From an uncultured Piscinibacter sp. (lineage in GTDB: Bacteria; Pseudomonadota; Gammaproteobacteria; Burkholderiales; Burkholderiaceae_C), in contig NZ_CALFYO010000022.1 of assembly GCF_937952055.1 (NCBI RefSeq), positions 62,001 to 126,000 on the forward strand: DNA of 64,000 bases, written 5' to 3'. Below, piece after piece: positions 20,409 through 30,568 of the stretch. The translations under genes and the position numbers were made by a program. A model generated the notes under the pieces. That model did no database searches. It was given only the letters and a program-made list of their open reading frames with translations, and was not told the DNA's origin. The stretch's first letter is position 1. Each line of letters starts with the position of its first letter.

Positions 20409-21623
20409 TCAGAGGCTGGTCAGGCCGAGCGAGCGGCTTTCACCGAACTCCGGCTGGGCCTCCATGCCGAAGGCCGGCACGGCGCGGCTGCGGCCTTGCC
20501 GCTTGGCCTCGTAGAGCGCCTGGTCCGCGCGCCGCAGCGCGTCGTCGAGGGATTCGCCGGGATGCAGTTGCACCACGCCGAAGCTCAGGCTCAGCGGCGC
20601 GAGACTCGGCGCCACCTGGCGATCGCCCAGGCGCGCGACGATGCGTGCCGCGACGGTCATGGCGTCGTCCACGCCCGTGTCGGGCAGCAGCACCGCGAAC
20701 TCGTCGCCGCCCAGTCGGCCGGCCACGTCGGGCGCGCGCAGCGAGTCGCGCACACAGCGGGCCACCTGGCGCAGCGCCTCGTCACCGCTGGCGTGGCCGA
20801 GCAGGTCGTTGATGCGCTTGAAGTGGTCGATGTCGAACATCATCAGCGCACAGGGCTGCACAGGGCCTGCGGCCAGGGCCTGGCCGGCCAGCTCGTGGAA
20901 GTGCCGGCGGTTCGGCACGCGGGTGAGCATGTCGATGTCGGCGAGGTAGCGCAGCTTGCGGTGCAAGGCACGCAGGTTGGTCTCGTTGCGCTCGTTCGTC
21001 AGCATCAGCGCCAGGTAGACCATGACCAGCGACGAGGCCACCACGACCAACCCGCTGGCCAGCAGCACCTCCTGGGCGGCCGCGCTCTCGCCGCGGCCGA
21101 TCAGAGCGAGCGCCAGGCGCGCCAACTGGACCGCCGCGGCCGCGAGGTCGATCACGACCAGCAGCTTCATCGCCACGCTGCGGCGCGTCTCTGCCATGCG
21201 CCAGACCATCGCGGCGCTGTAGGCGTGCAGCGCGCAGGCGCCGCCGGCGAAGGCGGCCACGCGCGCCGCCAGCGAGGCCTGCGCCGCCCAGGTGGCCAGC
21301 CAGACGAGGTAGGCCAGCGCGAGCAGCAACCAGTCCATCGTCGATGGCACCCGGCTCGGGCGTCGCAGGCAGAAGTGGCGCATGCCGGCGAGCACGACCA
21401 CCGGCCACTGCAGCAGCAGCAGATTGGCCAGCGGCAGCACTCCGGGCGTGACCCCGCGGAACAACTGCAGCAGGCAGCCCAGCGCCAGCAGCCATTGCGC
21501 CAGCACCCACCAGCCGAAGCCGCGGTAGGTGCGCTGCGTGCTGCCATACAGCGTCATCACGGTGGCCGAAGTGGCCACCGCGGCGACGCAGACAGTCAGC
21601 AGGGTGGGCAGGTGCAGGTTCAT
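20409..21623 (-). CDS. Membrane-bound diguanylate cyclase (GGDEF)
   Basis: A 404-residue protein with about six N-terminal membrane segments (residues 5-210) and a C-terminal GGDEF domain that makes cyclic di-GMP. The active-site motif is an intact GGDEF (residues 305-309, in RLGGDEFAVLLPD), the Mg-binding MMFDIDHFKRINDLLGH precedes it, and an RxxD inhibitory site (RAPD, 296-299) sits five residues upstream, so product feedback inhibition is expected. No EAL domain is present. The ATG at 21623 begins the first membrane segment; the frame upstream is non-coding-like. Confidence 0.88.
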   Translation of the reverse strand: MNLHLPTLLTVCVAAVATSATVMTLYGSTQRTYRGFGWWVLAQWLLALGCLLQLFRGVTPGVLPLANLLLLQWPVVVLAGMRHFCLRRPSRVPSTMDWLLLALAYLVWLATWAAQASLAARVAAFAGGACALHAYSAAMVWRMAETRRSVAMKLLVVIDLAAAAVQLARLALALIGRGESAAAQEVLLASGLVVVASSLVMVYLALMLTNERNETNLRALHRKLRYLADIDMLTRVPNRRHFHELAGQALAAGPVQPCALMMFDIDHFKRINDLLGHASGDEALRQVARCVRDSLRAPDVAGRLGGDEFAVLLPDTGVDDAMTVAARIVARLGDRQVAPSLAPLSLSFGVVQLHPGESLDDALRRADQALYEAKRQGRSRAVPAFGMEAQPEFGESRSLGLTSL

Positions 21624-21764
21624 GTCGCACGACGGACCGGTCGAATTCTGGCGCGTCTGCCTGATGCGTGGGTTAACTCTTTGGGGGGGTAAAGCTAGGG
21701 ATTGGCCGGAGTCGGTAGCATCTCGCCCATTTTTCGGGTGGCTCACATCGAGGAGAGGCAGAAC

Positions 21765-22580
21765 ATGGCCATGGACGTGGTGGATTTCGAGATCAGGGGT
21801 TCGGAGATGCAGTTCGTCGAGGTCGAACTGGATCACGGCGAGGCGGCGGTCGGCGAGGCCGGCAGCCTGATGTTCATGGACGCTGGCATCCAGATGGACA
21901 CGGTGTTCGGCGATGGCGGCCCGCAGCAGGGCGGCTTCTTCGGCAAGCTGCTCGGGGCCGGCAAGCGGCTGGTGACGGGAGAGTCGCTGTTCACCACCGT
22001 CTACACCAACCAGTCGCCCGGCAAGCAGCGCGTGGCCTTCGCCGCGCCGTACCCGGGCAAGATCCTGCCGATGGACCTGCGCCAGCTCGGCGGCACGCTG
22101 ATCTGCCAGAAGGATGCCTTCCTGTGCGCCGCGCGCGGCGTCTCGCTGGGCATCCACTTCCAGCAGAAGCTGTCGGTCGGCTTCTTCGGTGGCGAAGGCT
22201 TCATCATGCAGAAGCTGGAGGGCAACGGCCTGGCCTTCGTGCACGCCGGTGGCACCGTGGTGCGGCGCGAACTGCAGGCCGGCCAGACGTTGATGGTCGA
22301 CACCGGCTGCATGGTGGCGATGACACCGGAGGTCAACTTCGAGATCCAGTATGTCGGCAAGATCAAGACCGCGCTGTTCGGCGGCGAGGGCCTGTTCTTC
22401 GCCAAGGTGAGCGGTCCGGGCACGGTGTGGCTGCAGAGCCTGCCGTTTTCCCGCTTGGCCTCGCGCGTCTTCGCGGCAGCGCCGCAGACCGGTGGCGGTG
22501 GGCGCGGCGAGGGTTCGGTGCTCGGCGGATTTGGCGCCGGGGGCCTGCTCGGCGGCGTGCTCGGCGGCGACGACGAGTAG
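21765..22580 (+). CDS. AIM24/TIGR00266-family protein
   Basis: A 271-residue soluble beta-rich protein of the AIM24 family (TIGR00266 group), whose biochemical role is unknown. Typical repeats of short beta segments are visible (VELDHGEAAVGEAGSLMFMD, KLEGNGLAFVHAGGTVVRRE, GCMVAMTPEVNFEIQYVGKI), and the C-terminus is a glycine-rich tail (about 25 residues). The ATG at 21765 has a good ribosome site (GAGGAGAGG); an in-frame upstream ATG lacks one. It is followed at 60 bases by an EI24-type membrane protein gene. Confidence 0.82.
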   Translation: MAMDVVDFEIRGSEMQFVEVELDHGEAAVGEAGSLMFMDAGIQMDTVFGDGGPQQGGFFGKLLGAGKRLVTGESLFTTVYTNQSPGKQRVAFAAPYPGKILPMDLRQLGGTLICQKDAFLCAARGVSLGIHFQQKLSVGFFGGEGFIMQKLEGNGLAFVHAGGTVVRRELQAGQTLMVDTGCMVAMTPEVNFEIQYVGKIKTALFGGEGLFFAKVSGPGTVWLQSLPFSRLASRVFAAAPQTGGGGRGEGSVLGGFGAGGLLGGVLGGDDE

Positions 22581-22639
22581 ATCGCCCTCCCGGCGACGGC
22601 GCGGGATGCGCGCCAGGACGCTGGGCTATCCTCGACCGC

Positions 22640-23488
22640 ATGCGCCTGCTCATCGACTCCTTCTGGCGTGCCGCCGCCTACTGTCTGCACCCGCGCGTCA
22701 TCGCACTGTCGGTGCTGCCGCTGGTGCTGATGGTGGTGGCGGCGCTGGGGCTGGGCTACCTGTTCTGGGACCGGTCCATCGACGCGGTCAACGCGACGCT
22801 CGAGAGCTGGTCGCTGGTCACTTCTTTCTTCACCTGGCTGGAGCGCTTCGACCTGGGCGGGCTCAAATCGGCGCTCGCACCGCTGATCGTCGTCTTCCTC
22901 GCCACGCCGGTGATCGTGGTCGTGTCACTGCTGTGCGTCGCCGTGCTGATGACGCCGTCGATGCTGCACCTGGTGGCCGAGCGGCGCTTTCCGGCGCTGG
23001 AACTGCGCCATGGCGGCTCGTGGTGGACCGGCACGCTGGGCGCGCTGGGCGCCTCCGTGGTGGCCCTGTTGGCGATGCTGATCTCGTTGCCCCTGTGGCT
23101 GGTGCCGCCGCTGGTGCTGGTGATCCCACCGCTGATCTGGGGTTGGCTCACCTATCGTGTGCTGATCTACGACGTGCTTTCCGAGCACGCCAGCCGAGCG
23201 GAACGCCACGAGATCGTGCGACGCTACCGACCCATGCTGCTGGGCATGGGCGTGCTGGCCGGCTACCTGGGCGCGGCGCCCAGCCTGGTATGGGCCTCGG
23301 GCGTCATGTTCGTCGCGCTGGCGCCGGTGCTGGTGCCGGTGGCGATCTGGATCTACACCCTGGTGTTCGCCTTCGCGGCGCTGTGGTTCGCACATTTCGC
23401 GCTCGCCGCGCTGGAGAGGCTGCGCGCTGAAGCCATCGCCCCCGCGCCGGCGCCTTCGCCCGCCATGGAGATGCTGCCTCCGCCATGA
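22640..23488 (+). CDS. EI24 domain-containing membrane protein
   Basis: A 282-residue protein with at least five long hydrophobic segments and an N-terminus (MRLLIDSFWRAAAYCLHPRV) typical of bacterial EI24/CysZ-like proteins in Burkholderiales. The CysZ relation would suggest sulfate or another small ligand, but the bacterial EI24 branch is uncharacterised and no cys genes lie nearby. The stop overlaps the start of the next gene (ATGA), so the two are translationally coupled. Confidence 0.8.
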   Translation: MRLLIDSFWRAAAYCLHPRVIALSVLPLVLMVVAALGLGYLFWDRSIDAVNATLESWSLVTSFFTWLERFDLGGLKSALAPLIVVFLATPVIVVVSLLCVAVLMTPSMLHLVAERRFPALELRHGGSWWTGTLGALGASVVALLAMLISLPLWLVPPLVLVIPPLIWGWLTYRVLIYDVLSEHASRAERHEIVRRYRPMLLGMGVLAGYLGAAPSLVWASGVMFVALAPVLVPVAIWIYTLVFAFAALWFAHFALAALERLRAEAIAPAPAPSPAMEMLPPP

Positions 23489-24306
23489 ACTTCGGTCTGA
23501 TCATCATCGGGGACGAGATCCTCTCCGGCAAACGCGCCGACAAACACCTGCCCAAGATCATCGAACTGCTCGAGGCGCGTGGACTCGGCCTGGCCTGGGC
23601 ACGCTACGTGGGCGACGACCCCGGGCGCATCACCGCCGACCTGCGCGACGCGTTCGCCGAGGCCGAGCGGGGCGACGTGGTGTTCTCCTGCGGCGGCATC
23701 GGCGCGACGCCGGACGACCACACGCGCCAGTGCGCCAGCCGTGCGCTGGGCGCACCGCTCGCGCTGCATGCTCAGGCTGCCGAACTGATCCGCGAGCGCA
23801 TGCAGGACATCGCGCGCGAGCAGGGTCTGCCCTACGAGCCGGACCGGCCCGACAACGTGCACCGGCTCAACATGGGCGTGTTCCCAGAGGGCGCGCGCCT
23901 CATTCCCAATCCATACAACAAGATCGCCGGCTTCAGTCTGCACCCCGGTGGGGGCGAGGGCGGCGTCTTCTTCGTGCCGGGCTTCCCGGTGATGGCCTGG
24001 CCGATGATCGAGTGGGTGCTCGACACCCACTGCGCGAAGGCGCATCGGCGCGTGGCCACGCGCGAGAAGTCGGTGATCGTGTTCGGCACGATGGAGGCGA
24101 CGCTGACGCCGCTGATGTTGGCAATCGAGGCGCGCTTCCCCGGCATCAAGGTGTTCAGCCTGCCCAGCGTCGACCATCCGCAGTGGGGCCGCCACATCGA
24201 GTTGGGCGTGAAGGGGGCCGAGCAAGCCCTCGATGCGGCCTACGCCGAACTGCTCGGCGGTTTGGCCGCCCATGGCGCGCAACTCGGCCCTGAGTTGGTG
24301 CGTTGA
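23485..24306 (+). CDS. CinA/MoaB-type molybdopterin-binding domain protein
   Basis: A 273-residue protein consisting of the MoCF_biosynth (MoaB/MogA-like) domain that forms the N-terminal half of CinA (competence/damage-inducible protein A). Motifs visible are IIGDEILSGKRADKHLP, VFSCGGIGATPDDHT and FFVPGFPVMAWPM. The C-terminal nicotinamide-nucleotide amidase domain of full CinA is absent, so it is a stand-alone domain form of uncertain function. It overlaps the EI24 gene by four bases. Confidence 0.85.
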   Translation: MNFGLIIIGDEILSGKRADKHLPKIIELLEARGLGLAWARYVGDDPGRITADLRDAFAEAERGDVVFSCGGIGATPDDHTRQCASRALGAPLALHAQAAELIRERMQDIAREQGLPYEPDRPDNVHRLNMGVFPEGARLIPNPYNKIAGFSLHPGGGEGGVFFVPGFPVMAWPMIEWVLDTHCAKAHRRVATREKSVIVFGTMEATLTPLMLAIEARFPGIKVFSLPSVDHPQWGRHIELGVKGAEQALDAAYAELLGGLAAHGAQLGPELVR

Positions 24307-24320
24307 TTTCGGCAAGGACC

Positions 24321-24358
24321 GCACCAAGCCAGTGCGTCTGATGGCACCGGAATGGGTC
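24321..24358 (+). promoter_or_regulatory. NtrC-type enhancer sites upstream of glnA
   Basis: GCACC-AAGCC-AGTGC (24321-24335) matches the NtrC consensus GCACC-N5-GGTGC at 9 of 10 defined positions. A weaker copy, GCACC-GGAAT-GGGTC, follows at 24344-24358. They lie about 90-125 bases upstream of the predicted glnA start, the usual enhancer distance for sigma-54 promoters, and the window itself encodes NtrB and NtrC downstream. Confidence 0.65.
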
Positions 24359-24419
24359 TTCCCCTCCGCCGGCGTGGTGCATGCCTACAGGACCGACCAC
24401 GGGGCGTGGCGGAGGTCGT

Positions 24420-24435
24420 TGGCATGCCTTCTGCT
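24420..24435 (+). promoter_or_regulatory. Sigma-54 promoter of glnA
   Basis: TGGCATGCCTTCTGCT matches the -24/-12 consensus TGGCACG-N4-TTGCW with only two differences; the invariant GG and GC are present with the correct 10-base spacing. Predicted transcription starts near 24446, leaving a leader of about 85 bases before the glnA ATG. NtrC-like sites lie upstream. Confidence 0.72.
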
Positions 24436-24531
24436 ACATTCCTGTGCGCTTTTCGGGCCCCGCGCCCATCTCGCAGGGTTCCGACCCGAATACTCGACCA
24501 ATCCCACAAGCAGACTGCCAGGAGATCTTTG

Positions 24532-25947
24532 ATGGCCAAGACCGTCGCCGACGTGATGAAGATGGTGAAGGAGAACGAGGTCAAGTTCGTCGACTTCCGC
24601 TTCACCGATACCCGCGGCAAGGAGCAGCACGTGTCCGTGCCTGTCTCCGCCTTCGACGAAGACAAGTTCAGCTCGGGTCACGCCTTCGACGGTTCCTCGA
24701 TCGCCGGCTGGAAGGGTATCGAGGCTTCCGACATGCTGCTGATGCCGGACCCGAACACCGCCAACATCGACCCGTTCTACGAGGAGCCGACGCTGATCCT
24801 CACCTGCGACGTGCTCGAGCCCAGCGACGGCAAGCCCTACGAGCGAGACCCGCGCTCGCTGGCCAAGCGCGCCGAGGCCTACATGAAGTCCTCCGGTCTG
24901 GGTGATGCCGCCTACTTCGGCCCCGAGCCCGAGTTCTTCGTCTTCGACAGCGTGCGCTGGCAGGTCGACATGTCGGGATGCTTCGTGAAGATCGAGTCCG
25001 AGGAAGGGGCCTGGAACACGGGCAAGGACTACGAGCATGGCAACAGCGGCTATCGCCCGGGCGTCAAGGGCGGCTACTTCCCGGTGCCGCCGGTCGACAG
25101 CGGCCAGGACCTGCGCTCGGAGATGTGCCTGATCCTCGAGTCACTGGGCATCCCGGTCGAAGTTCACCACCACGAAGTGGCCAACGCCGGTCAGATGGAG
25201 ATCGGCACCAAGTTCAGCACGCTGGTGCAGCGCGCCGACTGGCTCCAGCTGCAGAAGTACGTGATCCAGAACGTCGCGGCTGCCTACGGCAAGACGGCGA
25301 CCTTCATGCCCAAGCCCATCGTCGGCGACAACGGCTCGGGCATGCACGTGCACCAGTCGGTGTGGAAGGACGGCAAGAACCTCTTCGCCGGCGACGGTTA
25401 TGCCGGCCTGTCGGAGTTCGCGCTGTTCTACATCGGCGGCATCATCAAGCACGCCCGTGCGCTGAACGCGATCACCAACCCCGGCACGAACAGCTACAAG
25501 CGGCTGGTGCCCGGCTTCGAGGCTCCCGTGAAGCTGGCCTACTCGGCCAAGAACCGCTCGGCCTCGATTCGCATTCCGTACGTCGCGAACCCGAAGGGCC
25601 GCCGCATCGAGGCGCGCTTCCCGGATCCCACCGCCAACCCGTACCTGGCCTTCAGCGCGTTGCTGATGGCCGGCCTGGACGGCGTGGAAAACAAGATCCA
25701 CCCCGGCGAGGCCGCCACCAAGGACCTGTACCACCTGCCGCCGGAAGAGGACGCGAAGATCCCGACCGTGTGCCACAGCCTGGACCAGGCGCTGGACTAC
25801 CTCGACAAGGACCGTGCCTTCCTGACCAAGGGCGGCGTGTTCACCGACGCCTACCTCGACGCCTACATCGAGCTGAAGATGCAGGAAGTGACGCGCTTCC
25901 GCATGACCACCCACCCGGTGGAGTTCGACATGTACTACGCCCTGTGA
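24532..25947 (+). CDS. glnA: Glutamine synthetase type I (GlnA)
   Basis: A 471-residue dodecameric enzyme that makes glutamine from glutamate, ammonia and ATP. Signatures present: FDGSSIAGWKGIEASDM near the N-terminus, the metal-binding EPEFFVFD, the ATP-binding KPIVGDNGSGMHVHQS, NRSASIRIPY and the C-terminal adenylylation segment DLYHLPPEE with Tyr400 as the likely AMP acceptor, which classes it as the GlnE-regulated form. The ATG at 24532 is preceded by CAGGAGAT. A sigma-54 promoter with NtrC sites lies upstream and a strong intrinsic terminator follows, and ntrB-ntrC are downstream, so nitrogen control is expected. Confidence 0.98.
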   Translation: MAKTVADVMKMVKENEVKFVDFRFTDTRGKEQHVSVPVSAFDEDKFSSGHAFDGSSIAGWKGIEASDMLLMPDPNTANIDPFYEEPTLILTCDVLEPSDGKPYERDPRSLAKRAEAYMKSSGLGDAAYFGPEPEFFVFDSVRWQVDMSGCFVKIESEEGAWNTGKDYEHGNSGYRPGVKGGYFPVPPVDSGQDLRSEMCLILESLGIPVEVHHHEVANAGQMEIGTKFSTLVQRADWLQLQKYVIQNVAAAYGKTATFMPKPIVGDNGSGMHVHQSVWKDGKNLFAGDGYAGLSEFALFYIGGIIKHARALNAITNPGTNSYKRLVPGFEAPVKLAYSAKNRSASIRIPYVANPKGRRIEARFPDPTANPYLAFSALLMAGLDGVENKIHPGEAATKDLYHLPPEEDAKIPTVCHSLDQALDYLDKDRAFLTKGGVFTDAYLDAYIELKMQEVTRFRMTTHPVEFDMYYAL

Positions 25948-25965
25948 GGTTTTCACGCGGCGCAG

Positions 25966-25993
25966 AAGGGACGGCCTTGGCCGTCCCTTTTTT
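25966..25993 (+). terminator. Intrinsic terminator of glnA
   Basis: A perfect 11-base inverted repeat, AAGGGACGGCC / GGCCGTCCCTT, with two central bases is followed by a run of six T. It lies 19 bases after the glnA stop and should separate glnA from the downstream exported-protein gene and ntrBC. Confidence 0.93.
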
Positions 25994-26102
25994 CTGGAAC
26001 TTCTCTCTGCTTTCGATGCACCGACCCTGGGCGACAATTGCCCCACGACCCCTGTCGGCCGCGGTTCCCTTTGCGGCGTTGGGCAGGCAAGGAGTTCCAC
26101 GC

Positions 26103-26618
26103 ATGCACCGAATCCGTTCCAGCCTCCTGGCCCTGCTGGCTGTACCCGCGCTGTGGCCGGCATCGGCCGCGGCGCAAGGCACCACCGTCTACCGCTGCCC
26201 GGGCAACGTGTACACGAGCAGTGCCGACATCAGCGCGAAGGAAGCGGAGGCCAAAGGCTGCAAGGTGCTGGAAGGGGTGCCGATCACCGTGATCCAGGGT
26301 GCGCGGCCGCGCACTGCGTCACCCGTGCCTGCCGCTGCCAGCAACCAGCGCCCGGCCGATGCCAAGGTCGATCCGGCGCAGCAGCGTGCCCGCGACGGCG
26401 ATGCCCGCCGCATCCTCGAGTCCGAACTGAAGAAGGAAGAAGAGCAACTCGAGCAGATGCGCAAGGAATACAACAACGGCGAGCCCGAGCGGCGGGGCGA
26501 CGAGCGCAACTATCAGAAGTATCTCGACCGCGTCGCCGAGATGAAGTCCGCGATCGCGCGCAAGGAGAGCGACGTCGCCGCGCTCAAGCGTGAGCTGGCC
26601 AAGCTGCCGCCATCGTGA
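26103..26618 (+). CDS. Exported coiled-coil protein, DUF4124-like N-terminus
   Basis: A 171-residue protein with a cleavable signal peptide (MHRIRSSLLALLAVPAL, cleavage after SAAAQ region). The segment TTVYRCPGNVYTSSADIS with a second cysteine (KGCKVLEG) resembles the short DUF4124 domain of periplasmic proteins. The second half is a highly charged helix (ESELKKEEEQLEQMRKEYNN and onward) likely to form a coiled coil. Its TGA overlaps the GTG start of ntrB, so translation is coupled, although no functional link between this family and nitrogen sensing is known to me. A conserved place before ntrB in related bacteria would be worth confirming. Confidence 0.72.
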   Translation: MHRIRSSLLALLAVPALWPASAAAQGTTVYRCPGNVYTSSADISAKEAEAKGCKVLEGVPITVIQGARPRTASPVPAAASNQRPADAKVDPAQQRARDGDARRILESELKKEEEQLEQMRKEYNNGEPERRGDERNYQKYLDRVAEMKSAIARKESDVAALKRELAKLPPS

Positions 26619-27709
26619 AACTTGCTGCGCCGCTCGCCCATGCCGACGACGCGGCACCGTACGCCGCCTTCGACCACCTCGCGACCATGGTCGCGGTGGT
26701 CTCGCCGGAGGGGCACTGCATCTTCGCCAATGCCTCCTTCGAGAACGTGCTCGGCCTGTCGCGCCGAAGCGTGCAGCGCGGTTCGCTGTTCGACTGGTTC
26801 GTCGATGCGGACATGCTGCGCGAGACCGTGGCGGCGGTGGCGCGCAACGAGTTCTCCACCAGCCGCATGGAGGCACTGTTGCGCCGCCCCGCGCATGGCG
26901 CCGCCGATGCGCTGCCGGTGCACGCGATCGTCAATCAGATGGACGGCACGTCGCACCTGCTGCTCGAGCTGGTGGAGATCGAGCAGCAGACGCGACAGGA
27001 TCGCGAGGAGCGCGCACTCGGCCAGGCCCGTGCGAACAAGGAACTGATCCGCAATCTCGCCCACGAGATCAAGAACCCGCTGGGCGGCATCCGGGGTGCG
27101 GCGCAGCTGCTCGAGATGGAAGTCGAGAGCCGCGCGCTGACCGAGTACACGCAGGTCATCATCAACGAGGCCGACCGGCTGCAGGCGCTGGTCGACCGCC
27201 TGCTCGCACCGCACCGCAAGCCGCACGTGGTCAGCGACGTCAACATCCACGAGGTCTGCGAGCGCGTTCGTTCTCTGATCATGGCGGAGTTCCCGAAGGG
27301 GCTGCAGGTCGAGCGCGACTACGACGTGTCGATTCCGGACTTCCGGGGCGACCGCGAGCAACTCATTCAGGCGGTGCTCAACATCGCTCACAACGCCGCA
27401 CAGGCGCTGGCCGAGCGCATCGTTGCCGGGGACGCCATGATCATCCTGCGCACGCGCATCGCGCGGCAGGTCACCCTGGGCAAGCAGCGTTATCGTCTGG
27501 CACTGGAATTGCATATCGAGGACAACGGCCCGGGCGTGCCGGAGTCCATCCGAGAGCACATCTTCTACCCGCTGGTGTCCGGGCGCGAAGGGGGCTCGGG
27601 GCTTGGACTCACGCTCGCGCAGACCTTCGTGCAGCAGCACCACGGCACGATCGAATGCGAGAGCGAACCGGGCAGGACGCTGTTCAAGATCGTGATACCG
27701 CTGCCCTGA
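26615..27709 (+). CDS. ntrB: Nitrogen regulation sensor kinase NtrB (GlnL)
   Basis: A 364-residue cytoplasmic histidine kinase/phosphatase that reads PII status and phosphorylates NtrC. A PAS domain occupies about residues 15-120; the H-box is NLAHEIKNPLGGIRGAAQLL with His150; the N-box is NIAHNAAQAL, and the ATP lid has DNGPGVPE and GREGGSGLGLTL. No membrane segment is present, as expected. The start is GTG, overlapping the preceding stop (GTGA). ntrC follows after 44 bases. Confidence 0.95.
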   Translation: MKLAAPLAHADDAAPYAAFDHLATMVAVVSPEGHCIFANASFENVLGLSRRSVQRGSLFDWFVDADMLRETVAAVARNEFSTSRMEALLRRPAHGAADALPVHAIVNQMDGTSHLLLELVEIEQQTRQDREERALGQARANKELIRNLAHEIKNPLGGIRGAAQLLEMEVESRALTEYTQVIINEADRLQALVDRLLAPHRKPHVVSDVNIHEVCERVRSLIMAEFPKGLQVERDYDVSIPDFRGDREQLIQAVLNIAHNAAQALAERIVAGDAMIILRTRIARQVTLGKQRYRLALELHIEDNGPGVPESIREHIFYPLVSGREGGSGLGLTLAQTFVQQHHGTIECESEPGRTLFKIVIPLP

Positions 27710-27753
27710 GCCGCCGCGACGAAGCGGCAGAGGGTGGCCACCACAGGCAGGGC

Positions 27754-29232
<1,479 letters not shown>

Positions 29233-29258
29233 TCCCCCACCGGTCGCTCGGCCCCGGA

Positions 29259-30026
29259 TCAGTCGGACAACTCGACGGTCACGGGCGCGTGATCGCTCGG
29301 CCGTTCGTTCTTGCGCGGCAGCTTGTCGATCGAGCAGGCGCTGACCTTCGGCCTGAGCGCGTCGCTGACGAGGATGTGGTCGATGCGCAGACCCTGGTTC
29401 TTGCGGAACGCGAGGTTGCGGTAGTCCCACCAGCTCCAGCTCTTCGGCGGCTGCTCGAAGAGGCGGAAGGCATCGTGCAGCCCGAGCGCGACGAGCGAGC
29501 GGAACTGCTCGCGCTCCTCGGGCGTGCAGTGGATCTGTCCGGCCCAGGCGACCGGGTCGTAGACGTCACGGTCCTCCGGTGCGATGTTGAAGTCACCCAG
29601 CAGAACGAGCTGCGGATGGACGACGAGTTCGCGGGCCAGCCAGGCGCGCAACGCGTCGAGCCAGCGCATCTTGTAGGCGAACTTGTCGGTGGCCGGTGCC
29701 TGGCCGTTGGGAAAGTAGGCGCCGATCACACGCAGGCCGTCCACCGTCGCGGCGATCACACGGGCCTGGTCGTCGTCGAAGCCCGGAATGTTGCGTACCG
29801 TGTCGGCGGCCTGGCGACGGCTGAGCAAGGCCACGCCGTTGTAGGTCTTCTGCCCGAACCACTGCGCACGGTAGCCGGCTGCTTCGAGTTCGGCCTGCGG
29901 AAACTTGTCGTCCGTGAGCTTGGTCTCCTGCAGCACGATGGTGTCGACCGGGTTGGCGACGAGCCAGTCGAGCAACTGCGGCAGCCGTACGGCGAGGGAG
30001 TTGACGTTCCAGGTGGCGAGCCGCAT
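29259..30026 (-). CDS. xthA: Exodeoxyribonuclease III (XthA)
   Basis: A 255-residue AP endonuclease/3'-exonuclease of the EEP fold, acting in base excision repair. Conserved motifs are MRLATWNVNSLAVRL, the metal-binding glutamate in LQETKLTDDKFP, the YNGVALLSR segment, GDFNIAPEDRDVYDP, and the C-terminal LRIDHILVS and PSDHAPV containing the catalytic aspartate/histidine pair. Length is standard. It converges on ntrC with 26 bases between the stops. Confidence 0.94.
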   Translation of the reverse strand: MRLATWNVNSLAVRLPQLLDWLVANPVDTIVLQETKLTDDKFPQAELEAAGYRAQWFGQKTYNGVALLSRRQAADTVRNIPGFDDDQARVIAATVDGLRVIGAYFPNGQAPATDKFAYKMRWLDALRAWLARELVVHPQLVLLGDFNIAPEDRDVYDPVAWAGQIHCTPEEREQFRSLVALGLHDAFRLFEQPPKSWSWWDYRNLAFRKNQGLRIDHILVSDALRPKVSACSIDKLPRKNERPSDHAPVTVELSD

Positions 30027-30568
30027 GTCTCTGAAGATGAGTTGTGGGTCAGTGGGCCGCGGGACTGCACCGTGTGCCGGCTACGCGCTTGGCTGCATGT
30101 CATCGCATCGGCTCATTGTGCCCGCCATCACCCTGTCAGCACCAGGCGCCTGCAGGTCCGGCGCGCCGCCGGTCCGCTCGCCCCTTGTCGTGGGCCACGC
30201 TGCTACGTACCAGTCGCGCGAAGCAGGCGGGCATTCACCGATCGACCGGGAACAAGGCCCGACAGTGCGGCGGTGAACTGAGCATCGCTGCGGCCATCCT
30301 GCGAGCGTCATCGAGAGGACCCCACGCACCTGGGGATGCAGGCCAGGGCGCCGCCGCGGGCGCCTGCGCGTGGCCGGGCGCTGCAGACGGTTGAACCTCG
30401 TGGCACATCGGGCAGCAGTCGCTGGCGCGGCCGCTGTCGGTGCAGCGCATCCCAGCCCGCAACCTGATTGATATGCCTCAACATCGTGCTCTGTGCTCCC
30501 CTTATCGAAGGATGGTGGCGCGGGCCGATCGGACTAGGCTGCGGGCCCCCACGTTGAAGGAGCAAGCC
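30027..30568. other. Intergenic stretch without a convincing gene
   Basis: This 540-base stretch lies between xthA and the metallopeptidase gene, which are divergent, so it should hold promoters for both. The short open frames on both strands are Arg/Pro/Ala-rich with no family features and look like GC-driven noise. No strong promoter, repeat, RNA gene or terminator was recognised. Confidence 0.5.

Noticed and set aside
30027..30568. Small open frames upstream of the metallopeptidase gene
   Set aside because: Arg/Pro/Ala-rich, no ribosome sites or motifs and mutually overlapping on both strands.
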